A stretch of 64,000 nucleotides of DNA, taken from NCBI RefSeq assembly GCF_000280905.1, contig NZ_ALAP01000098.1, forward strand, positions 57,116-121,115, read 5' to 3'. Under the pieces are notes generated by a model, which saw only the letters and a program-made list of their open reading frames with translations, was not told the origin of the DNA and ran no database searches. The stretch is from Streptomyces sp. AA1529. GTDB lineage: Bacteria > Actinomycetota > Actinomycetes > Streptomycetales > Streptomycetaceae. The position numbers and the translations under genes are program-made. This document shows positions 15,861 through 23,638 of the stretch, piece by piece (within the stretch, counting starts at the first letter, position 1; each line of letters opens with the position of its first letter).

Positions 15861-15894
15861 AAAGGCCCCGGACCATGATCGGTCCGGGGCCTTT
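15861..15894 (-). terminator. Terminator of tRNA-Arg
   Basis: Perfect 14-bp stem, AAAGGCCCCGGACC / GGTCCGGGGCCTTT, starting 7 bases past the tRNA 3' end in the direction of transcription and ending in a short T-run. Confidence 0.75.
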
Positions 15895-15901
15895 GCGCTG
15901 G

Positions 15902-15974
15902 TGCCCCCGGCAGGATTCGAACCTGCGACACCCGCTTTAGGAGAGCGGTGCTCTATCCCCTGAGCTACGGAGGC
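15902..15974 (-). tRNA. tRNA-Arg, anticodon CCT
   Basis: 73-nt cloverleaf. Acceptor GCCTCCG pairs with CGGGGGC (one G-U); anticodon stem CCGCT/AGCGG with loop CTCCTAA; T-arm GCAGG-TTCGAAT-CCTGC; discriminator A. The CCA is not encoded. It reads the rare AGG codon. No integrated element is visible beside it. Confidence 0.95.
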
Positions 15975-16000
15975 GCGCGGATCCGGGAGATCCGCGCGCC
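15972..16000 (-). other. Hairpin overlapping the tRNA-Arg 5' end
   Basis: Perfect 12-bp stem, GGCGCGCGGATC / GATCCGCGCGCC with a 5-nt loop. On the minus strand it ends three bases inside the mature tRNA. It may terminate the upstream GH3 gene or act as a structured tRNA leader. Confidence 0.55.
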
Positions 16001-16057
16001 TAGCCTAGCGGATGGGGGAGTGGCGTCGGCAACGTCGTCGTGTCCGCGGGGGTGCTG

Positions 16058-17929
16058 TCAGTAGTGCAGGCCGTGGCCGAAGGGGTACAGGTCGCGGTTC
16101 GGGTCGTCGAGGGCCGGGATGGGGACGGGGAGCGTGCCGCGTGGGGCCACTTCGCCGGAGAGGGTGCGGGCGAGGGCGGTCATGGAGGGGGTGCCGTAGC
16201 TGTAGGTGGCCAGGTAGGCGGGGACCTCGGGGAAGCGGCGGATGTCGTACGGGAGGCGGACGCCCGCCACGATCACCCGGCGGCCGGTGGCGGTCAGCGA
16301 GTCGATCAGTCGGGCCTGGGCGACGCCTTCTTCGCTGCCTGCCGCGGCGGCGTTGGCGAGGACGACCGTGGCGTCGTGTGTGCGGGCCGCCTCGGTCACC
16401 TCCGCGATTTTCGTGGTGTCCGGTCGGGTGCCGGTCTCGATGGTGGTCGTCCGCCGGCCGCGCTGGGCGTCGAGGGCGTGGGCGAGGGCGGCCAGGGGTG
16501 CGGTGCCCCACCCGGTGACCAGGACGGTTCCCAGGTCGCGGGGGAGCGGGAGGGCCCCGTTCTCGTTCCGTACCAGCGTGATCGTCCGTTCGGTGATCTG
16601 CCGGGCCCGGGAGCGGTGCCGCCTGCTGCCGACGGTGCGGGCCGCGCGCCGTTCGTTGACGTACGGCGCGGGGAACAGCTTGCGCCGCAGTTTGTGCTCG
16701 AGGATCCGCTGCACCGAGCCGTCCAGTCGCTCCTCGGGGACGGCGCCGGAGCGCACGGCCTCTCGTACGGCTCCGAAGGCGGTGTCCAGCTTCGGAGCCA
16801 GCACGAGCTGGTCGCAACCGGCCTGGAGGGCGCGCACGGGGGCGATGTCGGGTGGGAAGTCCGCGGTGGCGCCGCGCATGTCCAGGGCGTCCGTCGCGAT
16901 CAGGCCGGTGAAGCCGAGTTCCTCGCGGAGCAGCCCGGTCACGATCCGATGCGACATCGTCGCGGGCTTCCTGGAGGGGTCCAGGGACGGGACGACGATG
17001 TGGGCTGTCATGATCGTGTCGACGCCGCGCCGGATGGCGGCGCGGAACGGCGGCAGGTCGATCCGGTCCAGCTCGGCCCGGGTGTGCTTGATCTCCGGCA
17101 GTCCGGTGTGGCTGTCGACATCGGTGTCACCGTGTCCGGGGAAGTGTTTCGCCGCACTGGCGACGCCGCCCTGGTGGTAGCCGCGTACGGCCGTGGCCAC
17201 GAACTCCGCGCACAGTGCGGTGTCCGAGCCGAACGAGCGGACGCCGATCACGGGGTTCGCGGGGTTGATGTTGACGTCGGCGACGGGTGCGTAGTTCTGG
17301 TTGATGCCGACGGCGGCCAGTTCCGTGCCGATGATGTCGGCGCTGTCGTAGGCGTCGCGGGTGGAGCGGGTCGCGGCCAGTGCCATGTTGCCGGGGAGCT
17401 GGGTGGCGGGCTCCAGCATCCGGTAGACGACGCTGCCGCCCTCCTGGTCGATGGAGATGAGCAGCGGCACGCGTGCCCCGGCCCGCCTGGCGGCGCCCTG
17501 GAGTCCGTTGGAGAGGCGCGCGATCTGACGCGGCTCCTGGACGTTGTCAGGTCCGCGGCGCGCGTCGAAGTAGATGACGCCTCCGGGGCGGTACTTCCGC
17601 ACCACGTCCGCGGGTGTCGGTACGCCGTACAGCGCGCGGTTCCTGTCGTGTTCCGTCTCCGTGGACGCGCCGTAGACCTCGACGACGAACAGTTGGCCGA
17701 TCTTCTCGTCGAGGCTCATCCGGCGCAGCAGAGCCGCCGCACGAGCGTGGACGGCGGCCGAGGAGGCATGCGCCGAACGGCCGTGCCGATGGCCGGGGAC
17801 GGCGCCGGAGAGCTCGCCGCTGCCGACTGGGCGCGCCGCGGCCTTCGCGGGCGACGCCGTCGCGCCGAGCGCGGCGGCGGTGCCTGCCGCGGCGGCGAGG
17901 AGGTGTCTGCGAGAGGTGGGCTGTTGCAT
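16058..17929 (-). CDS. Secreted glycoside hydrolase family 3 beta-N-acetylhexosaminidase
   Basis: 623-aa enzyme, probably hydrolysing beta-GlcNAc from peptidoglycan or chitin-derived sugars outside the cell. The N-terminus TSRRHLLAAAAGTAAALGA is a twin-arginine signal, cleaved near SPAKA. The GH3 barrel carries the NagZ-type signature KHFPGHGDTDVDSHTGLP, whose His/Asp form the general acid-base dyad, and FTGLIATDALDMRG, which supplies the Asp nucleophile. A GH3 C-terminal domain follows. The ATG at 17929 has GAGGAG 7 nt upstream. It precedes tRNA-Arg on the same strand. Confidence 0.9.
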   Translation of the reverse strand: MQQPTSRRHLLAAAAGTAAALGATASPAKAAARPVGSGELSGAVPGHRHGRSAHASSAAVHARAAALLRRMSLDEKIGQLFVVEVYGASTETEHDRNRALYGVPTPADVVRKYRPGGVIYFDARRGPDNVQEPRQIARLSNGLQGAARRAGARVPLLISIDQEGGSVVYRMLEPATQLPGNMALAATRSTRDAYDSADIIGTELAAVGINQNYAPVADVNINPANPVIGVRSFGSDTALCAEFVATAVRGYHQGGVASAAKHFPGHGDTDVDSHTGLPEIKHTRAELDRIDLPPFRAAIRRGVDTIMTAHIVVPSLDPSRKPATMSHRIVTGLLREELGFTGLIATDALDMRGATADFPPDIAPVRALQAGCDQLVLAPKLDTAFGAVREAVRSGAVPEERLDGSVQRILEHKLRRKLFPAPYVNERRAARTVGSRRHRSRARQITERTITLVRNENGALPLPRDLGTVLVTGWGTAPLAALAHALDAQRGRRTTTIETGTRPDTTKIAEVTEAARTHDATVVLANAAAAGSEEGVAQARLIDSLTATGRRVIVAGVRLPYDIRRFPEVPAYLATYSYGTPSMTALARTLSGEVAPRGTLPVPIPALDDPNRDLYPFGHGLHY

Positions 17930-18099
17930 CGGAACGCTCCTCACCTGTGCATGTGTGGGTGGAGCACGTGTCATGTGGAGGTCACCGCTTGATGCAGCAG
18001 CATCGTCCCAGCGCGGCGCCGCCCCGGGCCAGACGCCGCGCGGGACTTCTTGGGTCCAGTCCAGTGGCATCCGGCCCGGTCGCGCCCTCGGCGTCCGGC

Positions 18100-18726
18100 C
18101 TACTCCTCCGCGAGCCCCGCCTTGAGCGCGCGCGTGGTCCGGACCACCCGCTCGGCCTGCACACGGGCCGCCTTCAGCGCGGTGCCGTCGACCGGCTTCT
18201 GGCCCTGTGCGTCGACGTGCGAGGTGCCGTAGGGGTTGCCGTCCTCGAACTTCGAGGGGTCGGTGTAACCCGGCGGGACGATGATGCCGCCGAAGTGGTG
18301 AGCCGAGTTGTAGAGGGCGAGCAGCGTGCTCTCCTGCCCGCCGTGCAGGGTCGAGGACGAGGTGAAGCCGCTGTAGACCTTGTCGGCCAGCCGTCCCTCG
18401 GCCCACAGCGGGCCCAGGGTGTCGAGGTACTGCTTGAGCTGGGAGGTGACGTTCCCATAGCGGGTGGGGGTGCCGAGGATCGCCGCGTCCGCCCAGTCGA
18501 TGTCGTCCGGGGTGGCCTCGGGGATGTCCGCGGTGTCCCGTGCGTTGGCGGCCCAGGCGGGGTTGGAGTCGATGGCGGACTGCGGCGCCAGCTCCTGGAC
18601 GCGGCGCAGCCGGACCTCCGCTCCCGCGGACTGCGCAGCGTCGGCGATCTCCTTGGCGAGGGTGGCGATGGTGCCGGTCGCGGAGTAGTAGATGACCGCG
18701 ACCTTGACCGGGGTGGACTTGGACAT
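18100..18726 (-). CDS. wrbA: NAD(P)H:quinone oxidoreductase, WrbA type
   Basis: 208-aa flavodoxin-like FMN enzyme for two-electron reduction of quinones. The N-terminal FMN phosphate loop is YYSATGTIATLA. The hallmark GTPTRYGN segment and the SGFTSSSTLHGGQE loop are both present, as in WrbA. The ATG at 18726 is preceded by GGACGGAG. A long divergent region with a 9-bp minisatellite and two operator dyads separates it from a TetR gene, which may control it as well as the exporter (inference). Confidence 0.9.
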   Translation of the reverse strand: MSKSTPVKVAVIYYSATGTIATLAKEIADAAQSAGAEVRLRRVQELAPQSAIDSNPAWAANARDTADIPEATPDDIDWADAAILGTPTRYGNVTSQLKQYLDTLGPLWAEGRLADKVYSGFTSSSTLHGGQESTLLALYNSAHHFGGIIVPPGYTDPSKFEDGNPYGTSHVDAQGQKPVDGTALKAARVQAERVVRTTRALKAGLAEE

Positions 18727-18821
18727 GCCGCTCCGTCCTTTCGTGGGGCGTGTTCTCGATGCTTCTTGTGCGGGGTCGGATTCCGTTGGATCTCTTGTGC
18801 GGTTCTTCGTCTCGTTGCGTC

Positions 18822-18884
18822 TTCTGCGCCTTCTGCGCCTTCTGCGCCTTCTGCGCCTTCTGCGCCTTCTGCGCCTTCTGCGCC
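18822..18884. repeat. Seven perfect tandem copies of TTCTGCGCC
   Basis: Seven uninterrupted 9-bp units, then a decayed eighth (TCCTGTGCT). One strand is pyrimidine-rich. It lies about 100 bp upstream of wrbA in non-coding DNA. Copy number probably varies between strains. Confidence 0.9.
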
Positions 18885-19055
18885 TCCTGTGCTGTCTGCC
18901 GCGCTGGCTTCGTCCTCCGGTGCTGCCGTGGTTCGGGGCTGGTGCTGGTGCCGGGGTGGTCTGGGTCCGGGTCGGGGTCGTGTACCCGTCCGGACGGGTT
19001 GGCTGTGTGGCGGTTGTTGCGCGAGTGAGGTGAGTCACAGGAGTCAGGGAAATAA

Positions 19056-19114
19056 CCGGGGATCGCGTCCCCGTTTACATAGCCGTCTCCGCAAAACGGG
19101 GACCAGGTCCCCGG
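19056..19114. promoter_or_regulatory. Pair of GGGGAnnnnnTCCCC operators in inverted orientation
   Basis: Dyad 1, GGGGATCGCGTCCCC at 19058-19072; dyad 2, GGGGACCAGGTCCCC at 19098-19112. Their 21-nt surroundings (19056-19076 and 19094-19114) are inverted copies of each other with 17 of 21 identical. Centres are 40 bp apart. Likely sites for the adjacent TetR protein. Confidence 0.6.
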
Positions 19115-19314
19115 ATGGAGGACCGCAGTACCACCTCCAGTGCCACCAAAGCACTGCTGTCATGCCAACCCTGGTACGACGCACAGCGCCACACCCGCAC
19201 GTCACACTCGTCGGCAGCACCGAGCCGACCGAGGAGCACAACCGGACCCGATCCCACGACCAGCAGCAACCGAGACCACACGCACCAGCCCCCGAGGGAA
19301 CGAAGGAGTCACAG

Positions 19315-19980
19315 ATGGGCAGCGCCACCGACGCCACCAAGCGCGTCACCGTCGACTGCGCGGCTCCCAAGGGACGGGCCGACGCGGCGCGCAACCGCGA
19401 GCGCATCCTCACCGCGGCCCGCGAGGCGTTCGTCGTCCACGGGGCGGACGCCTCCCTCGATGAAATCGCTCGCACTGCCGGGGTCGGAAATGCGACCCTC
19501 TACCGGCACTTCCCCGACCGGGACTCGCTCGTGCACGGAGTCATGCATGCCGTGACCGAGCGGATCGCGGGGCGGGCGGAGAAGGCGCTCGCCGAGGAGG
19601 AGGATTCCTTCGAGGCGCTGCGCCGCTTCGTCTTCGCCGCGGTGGAAGAGCGCATCGGCGCGCTCTGCCCCATGCTCTCCGGCCGCTTCGACCCCACGGA
19701 GCCGCAGTCCCTGGCTGCTCGCACCCGGGTCGAACGGCTCACCCAGGAACTCATCCGGCGGGCCCAGCAGGCGGGCGAGGTGCGCACCGACATCGACGTC
19801 GGCGACGTGATGGTCGCGCTCAGCCAGCTCTCCCGGCCGCTGCCGGGCGTCGGCTGCCAGCGCATCGAACGCTTCGTCGAACGTCATGTGCAGCTCTTCC
19901 TCGACGGGCTGCGCGCCCCCGCCAAGTCACAACTACCCGGCCACGCCGCGACTCTGGAGGAACTGCGACAGGACCACTGA
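19315..19980 (+). CDS. TetR/AcrR family regulator of the adjacent exporter
   Basis: 221-aa protein. HTH at about residues 27-72 (ERILTAAREAFVVHGADASL, then AGVGNATLYRHFPDRDSLV); the C-terminus resembles SbtR/TetR_C_11-like domains. The ATG at 19315 has GAAGGAG 6 nt upstream; the frame is open far upstream but without support. It is followed by a 14-TM exporter gene on the same strand, the classic arrangement for drug-responsive repression. I recall a similar tetR-efflux pair beside hrdD in S. coelicolor. Confidence 0.9.
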   Translation: MGSATDATKRVTVDCAAPKGRADAARNRERILTAAREAFVVHGADASLDEIARTAGVGNATLYRHFPDRDSLVHGVMHAVTERIAGRAEKALAEEEDSFEALRRFVFAAVEERIGALCPMLSGRFDPTEPQSLAARTRVERLTQELIRRAQQAGEVRTDIDVGDVMVALSQLSRPLPGVGCQRIERFVERHVQLFLDGLRAPAKSQLPGHAATLEELRQDH

Positions 19981-20075
19981 ACTCCGTAGCCGCAGCGCCG
20001 AGCGGTTGCCGCACCGCTCACTTTTCCTCCTCTCCCGGGTCCACACCTCCAGTACTCCCCGTACTCCCGACACCT

Positions 20076-20110
20076 GGGGAGGTACGAGCGCGGGGGGCTC
20101 GTACCTCCCC
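20076..20110. other. 14-bp perfect hairpin between regulator and exporter genes
   Basis: GGGGAGGTACGAGC (20076-20089) and GCTCGTACCTCCCC (20097-20110) with a 7-nt loop. It can be a terminator after the TetR gene or a large operator. There is no T-run. Confidence 0.6.
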
Positions 20111-20141
20111 GCGGCGCAAGTCCCGCACCAGACGAGAGCCG

Positions 20142-20162
20142 TGCTGAGCACTCAGCTCAGCA
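20142..20162. promoter_or_regulatory. Overlapping palindromes upstream of the exporter
   Basis: GCTGAG-CA-CTCAGC at 20143-20156 and TGCTGAG-N7-CTCAGCA at 20142-20162, 55 bp before the exporter start. Candidate operator. Confidence 0.45.
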
Positions 20163-20216
20163 GCGCCTCCCCGACATCCCATTTTTCGTATTCCGCACCG
20201 TGAGGTAGGCACATCC

Positions 20217-21773
20217 ATGCCAGAAACGCCATCTCCGGCCGACGCGCAGGCCGGGCTCGACCCCCGGCGATGGAAGGCGCTGGCCTTCATCGCCATCGCG
20301 CAGCTCATGGTCGTCCTCGACGCGACGATCGTGAACATCGCGCTTCCTTCCGCCCAGGTCGACCTGGGCATATCCGACGCCAACCGGCAGTGGGTCATCA
20401 CCGCCTACGCCCTCGCCTTCGGCGGACTTCTGCTCTTCGGCGGCCGGATCGCCGACATGTGGGGCCGTAAGCGCGCCTTCGTGACCGGACTCATCGGCTT
20501 CGCGCTCGCGTCGGCCCTCGGCGGTGCCGCGAACGGCGAGGTCATGATGCTGTCGGCGCGTGCCCTGCAGGGCGCGTTCGGCGCACTGCTGGCACCCGCT
20601 GCGCTGTCCCTGCTCGCGGTGATGTTCACCGACGGCAAGGAGCGCGCCAAGGCGTTCGGCATCTACGGCGCCATCGCCGGTGGCGGCGGCGCGATCGGGC
20701 TGATCCTCGGCGGTGTACTGACCGAGTACCTGGACTGGCGCTGGACCTTCTACGTCAACGTCCCGTTCGCGGCCATCGCCGCGCTCGGTGCCATCAGCGT
20801 CATCCATGAGCCGTCCGGGACCCGCAACCGGTCCGCGCTCGACATCCCCGGCGTGGTCCTCTCCACACTCGGCCTCGTCTCGCTGGTGTACGGGTTCACC
20901 CGTGCGGAGACGGACGGCTGGAGCGAGGGCGGCACCATCGGCATGTTCATCGCCGCCGTCGCGCTGCTGACCGCGTTCGCCGTGGTCGAATCGCGGCTCC
21001 GGGCGCCGCTGCTGCCGCTGCGTGTGGTCACCGACCGCAACCGTGGCGGCGTCTACCTGTCGCTCGGCCTGGCGGTCATCGCCATGTTCGGCCTCTTCCT
21101 GTTCCTGACGTACTACCTGCAGGTGGTCAAGGACTACTCCCCGGTGCGCACCGGTGTGGCCTTCCTGCCGATGGTGGCCGGCATGATCACCGGCTCCACG
21201 CAGATCGGGGCGCGGCTGATGACCCGCGTACCGGCCCGCCTGCTGATGGCGCCGGGCTTCCTGACCGCGGCGGTGGGCATGCTCCTGCTGACCCAGCTGG
21301 AGGTCGACAGCTCCTACCCGGCGCTGATCCTCCCGGCCGAGGTGCTGCTGGGCCTCGGGCTCGGCACGGCGTTCATGCCCGCGATGTCGCTGGCCACGCA
21401 CGGTGTACGGCCGAGCGACGCCGGTGTCGCCTCCGCGATGGTCAACACCTCGCAGCAGGTGGGCGGCGCAATCGGTACGGCGTTGCTGAACACCATCGCG
21501 GCGAGCGCCACCACCTCGTACGTCACCGCGCACGTCGCCGAGGCCACCACCAAGCCCGCCCAGCAGATGCTGAAGCTGGAGGCCATGGTGCACGGCTACA
21601 CCTCGGCGATCTGGTGGGCGGTGGGCATCCTGCTCGTCTCCGCCACGATCGTCACGGTCTTCGTGAACGCGCGCGGCGGCGGCAGCCCGGCCCCCGGCAA
21701 GACGCTCGACGGCGAGGCGGGCAGCGACCGCCCCGGCGACGAGCCGGAGCCGGTGCTGGCAGCCATGCACTGA
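20217..21773 (+). CDS. Drug:H+ antiporter, MFS DHA2 family (EmrB/QacA type)
   Basis: 518-aa, 14-TM exporter driven by proton motive force. The DHA2 motif LDATIVNIALPSAQ is in TM1 and GRIADMWGRKRAFVTG is in loop 2-3. Motif C lies in TM5 (GLILGGVLTEYLDWRWTFYVN). The C-terminus is cytosolic, Gly/Pro/Glu-rich. The ATG at 20217 follows GAGGTAGG. The exporter lies 236 bp after a TetR regulator and ends in two strong hairpins. Substrate unknown; similar pairs export antibiotics or dyes. Confidence 0.92.
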   Translation: MPETPSPADAQAGLDPRRWKALAFIAIAQLMVVLDATIVNIALPSAQVDLGISDANRQWVITAYALAFGGLLLFGGRIADMWGRKRAFVTGLIGFALASALGGAANGEVMMLSARALQGAFGALLAPAALSLLAVMFTDGKERAKAFGIYGAIAGGGGAIGLILGGVLTEYLDWRWTFYVNVPFAAIAALGAISVIHEPSGTRNRSALDIPGVVLSTLGLVSLVYGFTRAETDGWSEGGTIGMFIAAVALLTAFAVVESRLRAPLLPLRVVTDRNRGGVYLSLGLAVIAMFGLFLFLTYYLQVVKDYSPVRTGVAFLPMVAGMITGSTQIGARLMTRVPARLLMAPGFLTAAVGMLLLTQLEVDSSYPALILPAEVLLGLGLGTAFMPAMSLATHGVRPSDAGVASAMVNTSQQVGGAIGTALLNTIAASATTSYVTAHVAEATTKPAQQMLKLEAMVHGYTSAIWWAVGILLVSATIVTVFVNARGGGSPAPGKTLDGEAGSDRPGDEPEPVLAAMH

Positions 21774-21817
21774 CGAGAGTCCAGCGCGCCGGTCACCGTG
21801 CCGGCCACCGGGCTGCC

Positions 21818-21853
21818 GCGGCCCCCGTGTCCCCGATGGGACGCGGGGGCCGC
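21818..21853 (+). terminator. Terminator of the exporter gene
   Basis: 16-bp stem with a single G-U pair (GCGGCCCCCGTGTCCC / GGGACGCGGGGGCCGC), loop CGAT, followed by TCCCGTTTTCCC. Confidence 0.75.
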
Positions 21854-21872
21854 TCCCGTTTTCCCGGCCGCC

Positions 21873-21907
21873 GGCCCCGGAGGCGCCCGCCGGGCGCCTC
21901 CGGGGCC
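21873..21907. terminator. Second hairpin, 16-bp perfect stem
   Basis: GGCCCCGGAGGCGCCC / GGGCGCCTCCGGGGCC with a 3-nt loop, 20 bp after the first terminator. Probably a back-up terminator. Confidence 0.6.
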
Positions 21908-22225
21908 GTGCGGGGCCCTCGGGGTGTCCACTCGTGTCGCCGGGCGCACTCGTCGGGCGGCCCGCGGAGCCGTCGCCCCGATGCCGCAGGTGTGCCGCGG
22001 GCCGGAGCGGGCAGGGGCACGCAACCAACAGGGAACATCAGCCGTCTACACGGGTGAAGGGTGTCGACGACGACAGCCTTCCGGCAGCCGCGGACCGGGT
22101 TCGGGAGCCCGCCGGGAGCAGCTCCATACCGCTCCGACCAGCGCCTGAGTGCGCTCAGTCACCGTGCTGTCCGTCCGGGTAGCGGCGCAGTTTACTGCAT
22201 GATCCCAAAAATGTTGCGCAGGTTG

Positions 22226-22251
22226 GGAATTTAGTCCGGATTCCAGCCGTT
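22226..22251 (+). promoter_or_regulatory. SigR-type promoter of hrdD, GGAAT-N18-GTT
   Basis: GGAAT at 22226-22230, exactly 18 bp, then GTT at 22249-22251. This matches the thiol-oxidative-stress sigma factor SigR consensus. As I recall, hrdD of S. coelicolor is a known SigR target. It lies about 80 bp before the hrdD start. Confidence 0.75.
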
Positions 22252-22332
22252 GACATCCACGAAGGACGGGCACCCGTGAAGTGTCCGACAGCCACCAGGC
22301 CAAAGTTTCAGATCACTCGCAAGGGAGCACGC

Positions 22333-23349
22333 ATGGCAACCCGTGCCGTCGCCCGTCGTCAGGAGAACACCACCGGTGTCTCCGACACGGCAAGCAGTGT
22401 TCGCACCGCTGGCAGCGAAGTCGCGGACCGCGACCTGGTCGGCATGTATCTCGACGAGATCGCTCGCACTCCGCTGCTGGACGCCGCCAAGGAAGTCGAT
22501 CTGTCTCTCGCGATAGAGGCGGGCGTCTACGCCCAGCGCATCCTCGACGGACTCGAGAAGCCGGTCTCCAGCGACTCGGCCAGCGCCACCTCGAGCCGGG
22601 AGGACCTGGAGGCCATCGTCGCCGAGGGCGAGCGGGCCAAGGATGTCTTCATCCGCTCCAACCTGCGCCTCGTGGTGGCCGTGGCCCGCCGCTACCCGCG
22701 CAGTGGCCTGCCCCTGCTGGATCTGATCCAGGAGGGGAACGCCGGACTCGTGCGCGCCGTGGAGAAGTTCGACTACACCAAGGGCTTCAAGTTCTCCACC
22801 TATGCGACATGGTGGATCCGCCAGGCCATCACCCGCTCCATCGCAGACCAGTCCCGCACCATCCGGCTCCCCGTCCACCTCGTGGAGGAGCTGGGGCGCA
22901 TCCGCCGGGTCCAGCGCGAGTTCAACCGCGAACACGGCCGCGACCCGGAGCCGGCGGAGGTGGCCGCCGAGCTCAACTCCACCCCCGAGCGCGTCACCGA
23001 CGTGCTCGACTGGGCCCGCGACCCCGTGAGTCTGAACATGTCCGTCGACGACGAGGGCGAGACCCAGTTCGGCGATCTGCTGGAGGACACCTCGGCCGCC
23101 TCCCCCGAGCAGTCGGTACTGACCGTGCTGCGCCGCGAGGAACTGGACGACCTGATCGGCAGGCTCGACGACCGTACGGCCTCCATCATCAAGGCCCGCT
23201 ACGGCATGGTCGACGGCCGTGAGCGCACCCTGACGGAGGTCGGCAAGCAGCACGGCCTCACGCGGGAGCGGATTCGCCAGATCGAGAAGCATGCCCTCCT
23301 GGAACTGAAGAAGATGGCCCATGACACGGGCTTCGACGAGGCGGCGTAA
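22333..23349 (+). CDS. hrdD: RNA polymerase sigma factor HrdD (group 2, sigma-70 family)
   Basis: 338-aa principal-like sigma factor. Region 1.2 holds DLVGMYLDEIARTPLL. Regions 2.1-2.4 include DVFIRSNLRLVVAVARRY, GLPLLDLIQEGNAGLVRAVEKF and YATWWIRQAITRSI. Region 3 and region 4.2 follow (LTEVGKQHGLTRERIRQIE). There is no long region 1.1, so it is not HrdB. The start MATRAVARRQ at 22333 follows AAGGGAG and matches HrdD proteins as I recall them; the frame extends 19 codons upstream. The SigR-type promoter and the following fruR-fruK-fruA order support the name. Known hrdD mutants have mild phenotypes. Confidence 0.88.
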   Translation: MATRAVARRQENTTGVSDTASSVRTAGSEVADRDLVGMYLDEIARTPLLDAAKEVDLSLAIEAGVYAQRILDGLEKPVSSDSASATSSREDLEAIVAEGERAKDVFIRSNLRLVVAVARRYPRSGLPLLDLIQEGNAGLVRAVEKFDYTKGFKFSTYATWWIRQAITRSIADQSRTIRLPVHLVEELGRIRRVQREFNREHGRDPEPAEVAAELNSTPERVTDVLDWARDPVSLNMSVDDEGETQFGDLLEDTSAASPEQSVLTVLRREELDDLIGRLDDRTASIIKARYGMVDGRERTLTEVGKQHGLTRERIRQIEKHALLELKKMAHDTGFDEAA

Positions 23350-23398
23350 CTCCTCAGGCCGGTTCTCCGGCCCGCCCCCGTCGCCGCCCCCACAGACG

Positions 23399-23430
23399 AG
23401 CCCCGGTGCCCTCCCCCGAGCACCGGGGCT
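23399..23430 (+). terminator. Terminator of hrdD
   Basis: Perfect 11-bp stem, AGCCCCGGTGC / GCACCGGGGCT with a 10-nt loop, followed by CTTTGCTG. Confidence 0.75.
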
Positions 23431-23564
23431 CTTTGCTGTCCGCCCCGGGCGCCCGGCGTCTGCCTCCCCTCCTCCCCTCCCTCCCCTCTCCCCCCCCGAC
23501 CCCGCCCTCCCGCCGCCTCCACCGTTCCCGGGTCCGTTCGCGCCCGAAAGAATGCCCGAGTGTG

Positions 23565-23593
23565 TTTACTTTCTGGGTTACCGGTCGTAGTCT
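23565..23593 (+). promoter_or_regulatory. Candidate promoter of the fru operon
   Basis: TTTACT (23565-23570), 17-bp spacer, TAGTCT (23588-23593), about 45 bp before the fruR start. An outer GAAAG-N18-CTTTC dyad (23546-23573) could be a FruR operator (inference). Confidence 0.5.
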
Positions 23594-23638
23594 CACGCAG
23601 AAGTCACACGATCGGGCATGGAACGGACCTGAATCCAC

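Larger units (their letters stand above)
18727..19314. other. 588-bp divergent intergenic region
   Basis: No supported gene. It contains the 9-bp tandem repeat at 18822-18884 and the paired operator-like dyads at 19056-19114. The remainder, up to the TetR ribosome site GAAGGAG, shows nothing distinct. Confidence 0.6.
21774..22225. other. Intergenic region between exporter and hrdD
   Basis: No gene is supported. Two consecutive strong hairpins isolate the exporter from hrdD. The stretch from about 22145 to 22225 is unusually A/T-rich and leads into the hrdD promoter. Confidence 0.6.

Noticed and set aside
15902..15974. tRNA-Arg as an integration site for a mobile element
   Set aside because: No integrase, excisionase or repeated tRNA 3' segment is seen on either side.
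22032..22052. GGAAC followed by CGTCTA, considered as a second (SigE-type) hrdD promoter
   Set aside because: Only 6 bp separate the two boxes; SigE promoters need about 16.
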